The position numbers were made by a program, and so were the translations under genes. The notes under the pieces were generated by a model. The model was not told the origin of the DNA and searched no databases. It was given only the letters and a program-made list of their open reading frames with translations. This document shows, in pieces, positions 60,835-64,000 of a stretch of 64,000 nt of DNA. Position 1 is the first letter of the stretch. Each line of letters starts with the position of its first letter. Source of the DNA: Pampus argenteus. Its lineage: Eukaryota; Chordata; Actinopteri; Scombriformes; Stromateidae. Location of the stretch: NCBI GenBank assembly GCA_036937835.1, contig CM072868.1, positions 5,890,001 through 5,954,000 of the forward strand, given 5' to 3'.

Positions 60835-61215
60835 GATCCTGTCGGCGTGTCTGGAGTTACGCTGCTGTGTCTCGTGCATGAATACACAAAGCGACTCTCT
60901 TAATGCGTAGACGCACTTATCATTTCAAGTGCAGGGGATCAATGCAGGCATTTAATAAGCCCAAAAAGCAAATATTTGTTTCTTCTGCAGAGAAGCGCTC
61001 TTTCTTACTTCTTGGCAAATCTGCCATTAATCTAGCAATCCACCAAGGTGCACGCACACCTCGCTTTTAAAGGGAATGGGAAATTACATTGGTTTATTGG
61101 ATGTTACGCCCAAAACACACCCATGATTAATTAGGAGACTAAGCACAGCCCTAAATGCACTCGCACCATGCACTTCAGGTCGTGCGCTTAGATCGTTAAA
61201 ATAGGTTCCTTTGAT
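60835..61215. mobile_element. Degenerate hAT-like non-autonomous element
   Basis: Contains GTGCACGCACACCTCGC, TGTTACGCCCAAAACACACC and GTGCGCTTAGATCGTTAAAATAGG, which resemble a repeat I recall as widespread in teleosts and usually classed with hAT-type elements. CpG-containing words are frequent compared with the flanks. The superfamily assignment is from memory. No transposase frame is present. Confidence 0.5.
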
Positions 61216-61279
61216 TTGACTGATGACGGTCCAGAGTTCTGTATCCTTTTTCCTAAGGGAAATAGACTCAGCAGAAATG

Positions 61280-61560
61280 GGATCATGGGATGTGCATGAA
61301 TGCATGTATGGCCTTGTGAGTCTAATGTGCCTGTATGGAGACAGGGCAGCCTTGCCGTCTTGTTTGCCTGGCCTTGGCTCGCACACCAGCTCCTGTCACA
61401 TTTCAGGATGCTCTGACTCTTCACCGGCCCTGCATCTCCTCAGGCTTTTCACCTCTCTCGCGGGTTATCAGACAGACATCACTGAATATGAGGATAATTA
61501 AAGGGCACAGTATACCAGGATTAAATTTCATTTTTACAACGGGGCCAGATCAGCAATGAG
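61280..61560. promoter_or_regulatory. Candidate conserved non-coding element
   Basis: Balanced repeat-free tract with GAGGATAATTAAAGGGC, CCAGGATTAAATTTC and several CpGs. Overlapping frames on both strands (about 75-100 codons) match no known protein. Confidence 0.3.
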
Positions 61561-62419
61561 CTACAGTTAGTAATGTCCAGAACCTAAGTAGAATAATTAC
61601 AAATATTGATAAGATTTCAATAATTTGAATTTTTGCACAAAAAAGGTTATTTTTAGACAAAAGGTAACATCGATGATAGGTCTGACGTGATTGGTTACAG
61701 TGTATGCACACCTGCTGCAGTTTATAGGACTGTCATGACCCACAAGATCTGCCGTTTTTTTCTAAATCAAATAAGCTCCAGCTCATTTTTCTACAGCGTG
61801 AGGGACAAAAACAAATATAGCTGGATATATATTGCTTATTCATGTTAATGAAGATGCAGGGATTTGGTGACAATAAGCAGGCTTTATTAATGTACTATAT
61901 CTTAAGCTAGAGTGCTAGAGGTTATTCAAACAACCCCCTCAAACAAACACAGAGCTCTGTTTCTGTTTACCAGCATTAATGCTCTATTATTTAGTGCCAC
62001 AGGCCCATAGGGAGCAGGGTTCGTCTGTAGGGTGAATATTCATTTGGGACTGACACCTGAGACTCACAGGCTTCTGACTGAGCACATCCTCATTCTTCAT
62101 TAGAGATGTGATGGATACACAGTATTGACTCATAGTTTCAGTGAAAAACCCAGTAGTCAACACATTGATTATTTACTTCTGTTTATCCCATATTATTGTC
62201 TAGCTTTGTAGAAATGTGCTTGATATTTAAGAAACGTAGCTGTTAGTGCAAAAAAGATACTGTGGTTAAATATTTAAATACAGCAATCATTTGGAGGTCA
62301 CAAGAACAGTACCAACAAAAGAAACAATGTCTTTGTCATTATTATACATTTAGACTCAACGGTGTTATTTCCTTTGTGTTCGTGTACTGGAAACGTTTGT
62401 GCTTTTGAGAGCTTCCACA
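61561..62419. other. Non-coding, no recognisable feature
   Basis: AT-rich. A patch at 61920-62110 is more complex (GCATTAATGCTC, GGTGAATATTCATTTGG) and might be a further weak CNE. Confidence 0.35.
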
Positions 62420-62720
62420 GACTCTCCATTGTGTGGAATATAATGAAGGCATTGAGTGCTTTATGAAATCCATTTCCCTCTAGATCAATCTGGCCTAATG
62501 TCATATGTCTCATTCACATCTAACTGCCTAGGACTGTATTAATAATTGCATCGGCTGTATTGATTTCTATTGACTGTCGGAGCAGCCTGTGTGAACCACT
62601 GTAGTCTTCAAGCGGCCTGACCCTAAATCAAGTGACATCTCATTAGAACAGACAGTGGCTCTTAAACAGATCTTTTCCAGCTATAAAAATGGAAATGGGA
62701 AACGGCCACTAACATAAAAG
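62420..62720. promoter_or_regulatory. Candidate conserved non-coding element
   Basis: Complex sequence with GTATTAATAATTGC, TGTATTGATTTCTATTGAC, CCCTAAATCAAGTGACATC and CTATAAAAATGG. No repeat and no recognisable frame. Confidence 0.35.
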
Positions 62721-62851
62721 AGAATTGTTTCTTCATTCTTTGCTGCTATGTCATCCTTTTGAATAAGTCAATATGTCCCCTTTGAGTTTGATAAAATGTG
62801 TCATTTTCATTTTTGTTATCAATTTCCTTGACCACATTTATTTTTTTTTTC

Positions 62852-63193
62852 CTGCACCCGCTGGCTACTTTATTAGATACCTGCCTTATGCATTCAGCCT
62901 AGACTGACTTGTTCAAAGCTGGATTTCTCAAACACTTTTTAGGTTGTTTGGGCTATTTTGCCATGATAAAATTATGCATTTTTGTTCATCCTAAAGAGTG
63001 TTACTGGGTTGAGATCTGGAGTCTTTTCAAGCTGTTGTAGTAAAATGAAATTGCTGTAATTTTCCTGGGACAGTGTAGAAAGCTTTAACACATCTGGCAT
63101 TCTCATCCGATGCCACAAATTGACAAAGTTATTTGTTTGTTCCCACAGAGCAACCACTAAACACATGTTTTCTTTGTTTAATTTATTGCACAA
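62852..63193 (-). pseudogene. Tc1/mariner-like transposon remnant (3' end and transposase fragment)
   Basis: On the minus strand the sequence ends with TATCTAATAAAGTAGCCAGC, close to the CTAATAAAGTGGCC terminal repeat of a common fish Tc1-like family. Upstream of it on the same strand a frame reads LEKTPDLNPV. This matches the PDLNP signature near the third catalytic acidic residue of Tc1 transposases. The interior between the two is shortened and the 5' end is missing, so the copy is dead. The remaining residues are too diverged to align by eye. Confidence 0.6.
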
Positions 63194-63654
63194 TTCTCAG
63201 TATTGCACCATCCAGATGCTCTATTGCATGAAAATCTGTGGAGGATATTTGAGACTCAGGGAAACGACAATCAAAGCACATTTAAAGACATAAAGATCAA
63301 AGATTTAAATCTTGCAAATAGTCAAATAGTTAATAGGCATGTATTCTGAATACATCACACTGTGTATTTGTGATGTAGTTTTGATTTGAGATCAATATGG
63401 TTTAAATTGACATTCTTACTTATAATTGTGGCTATTTTGATTCATGGCTCATGCTAGCTTTCCAGATCGATCGACTACGTAGATTAGGACAAGCAGCGTG
63501 AGCCTTCTTAAGATTTGTGTGTGATTCTGCTAGAAAAGTAGTAATGTAATGACTGAAAATGATTTGTTATTGTCTAATAAATTTACCCTGAATATATACT
63601 GCTCATTCAGCTGTGTGAGCATATGTGGCCTGATCACTGACATTCAAATCTTAT
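63194..63654. other. Non-coding, no recognisable feature
   Basis: AT-rich sequence leading to the splice-like junction. It contains GATCGATCGACTACGTAG near 63466. The candidate branch point CTGAC lies at 63637-63641. Confidence 0.4.
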
Positions 63655-63705
63655 TTCGTTTCTTTCTTTTTGCCTCCGGATGTCTCTTATCCCAACTAGG
63701 TAAGT
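63655..63705 (+). other. Candidate recursive (ratchet) splice site
   Basis: A pyrimidine-rich tract (63655-63695) leads to CCAACTAG ending at 63699, directly followed by GTAAGT (63700-63705). A 3' splice site and a consensus 5' splice site are therefore juxtaposed with no exon between them. A branch-point-like CTGAC lies 59 nt upstream, and no AG occurs between it and the junction. This is the layout of recursive splice sites described in long introns of fly genes and vertebrate neuronal genes. It would require a plus-strand host gene spanning the window, which is not shown here. Confidence 0.35.
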
Positions 63706-64000
63706 GCACAAATACATTCATCACAATGTATTCCATTGCTGGGATAAATATTTATATATGTAATAACCAAAGGTAGCATTAGAAGCGTGTTGTCAACTGA
63801 TCAAATTTCACAGTGGAAAGAGGGCAGGACCTCTCGTTGTGAGGACGGCTGGCTTTCTCAATCTAATGAGTTGCTGATGACTGGCTGCCACTATAGGTTA
63901 ATCTACATCTTTGGCCTTCTTTTCCATAGCACTGTAAAAACAAATCAAAGTCATATTGAATGTTTCATTCATGTCTATTCTAGTGACTTTAAGTTTAAGG
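63706..64000. other. Non-coding, no recognisable feature
   Basis: AT-rich at first, then mixed. Nothing further can be supported up to the window edge. Confidence 0.4.

Noticed and set aside
1..64000. CRISPR array, bacterial operon, phage or plasmid features
   Set aside because: No regularly spaced direct repeats, no dense coding and no ribosome-binding-site/ORF pattern. Composition and repeats indicate a vertebrate nuclear genome.

Overview
This window looks like 64 kb of non-coding DNA from a vertebrate, most likely a spiny-rayed teleost fish. Several interspersed repeats match sequences I recall from percomorph genomes: a tRNA-like SINE ending in an AAGCGCTATATAAAT tail, a LINE-type TTTATTAATCCC tail joined to GATA repeats, a Tc1-like 3' end with the CTAATAAAGT terminal motif, and several MITE or hAT-like fragments. 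Base composition is AT-rich and CpG-poor, with scattered CA/GT, GATA, TA and poly-T microsatellites. No organism or locus name can be derived from the sequence alone.

No protein-coding gene, rRNA, tRNA gene or recognisable microRNA was found. The longest open frame is 148 codons (46673-47119) and runs through a polypyrimidine tract. The next longest (about 135 codons) resembles no family I know. Open frames of this size are expected by chance in 64 kb. The window is therefore best read as a gene desert or the inside of a very long intron.

Layout: 1-5 kb holds a SINE, a MITE with long imperfect inverted ends, and copy 1 of a repeat family. From 5 to 15 kb there are several complex, repeat-free tracts that resemble conserved non-coding elements (CNEs), plus a cluster of splice-like signals at 11.1-11.7 kb. 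Two degenerate interspersed repeats lie at 15.2-16.4 kb. From 17.5 to 18.7 kb and from 22.4 to 29.3 kb lie the densest CNE-like stretches, rich in homeodomain, PBX/MEIS-like and octamer-like motifs. At 30.8-31.1 kb a perfect hairpin abuts copy 2 of the repeat family. From 32 to 39 kb there are more CNE-like tracts, the strongest at 38.26-38.85 kb. G-quadruplex-capable tracts lie at 44.97 kb (+) and 46.82 kb (-). From 46 to 48 kb and 53.9 to 58.8 kb there are further CNE-like tracts. From 60.8 to 63.2 kb there are a hAT-like fragment, CNE-like DNA and a Tc1 remnant. At 63,699/63,700 a clean 3' splice site abuts a consensus 5' splice site, the layout of a recursive (ratchet) splice site.

If the regulatory reading is right, the window is a long-range enhancer landscape of a developmental gene lying outside it or spanning it as an intron. 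All CNE calls are inferred from sequence texture and motifs; none rests on an alignment.
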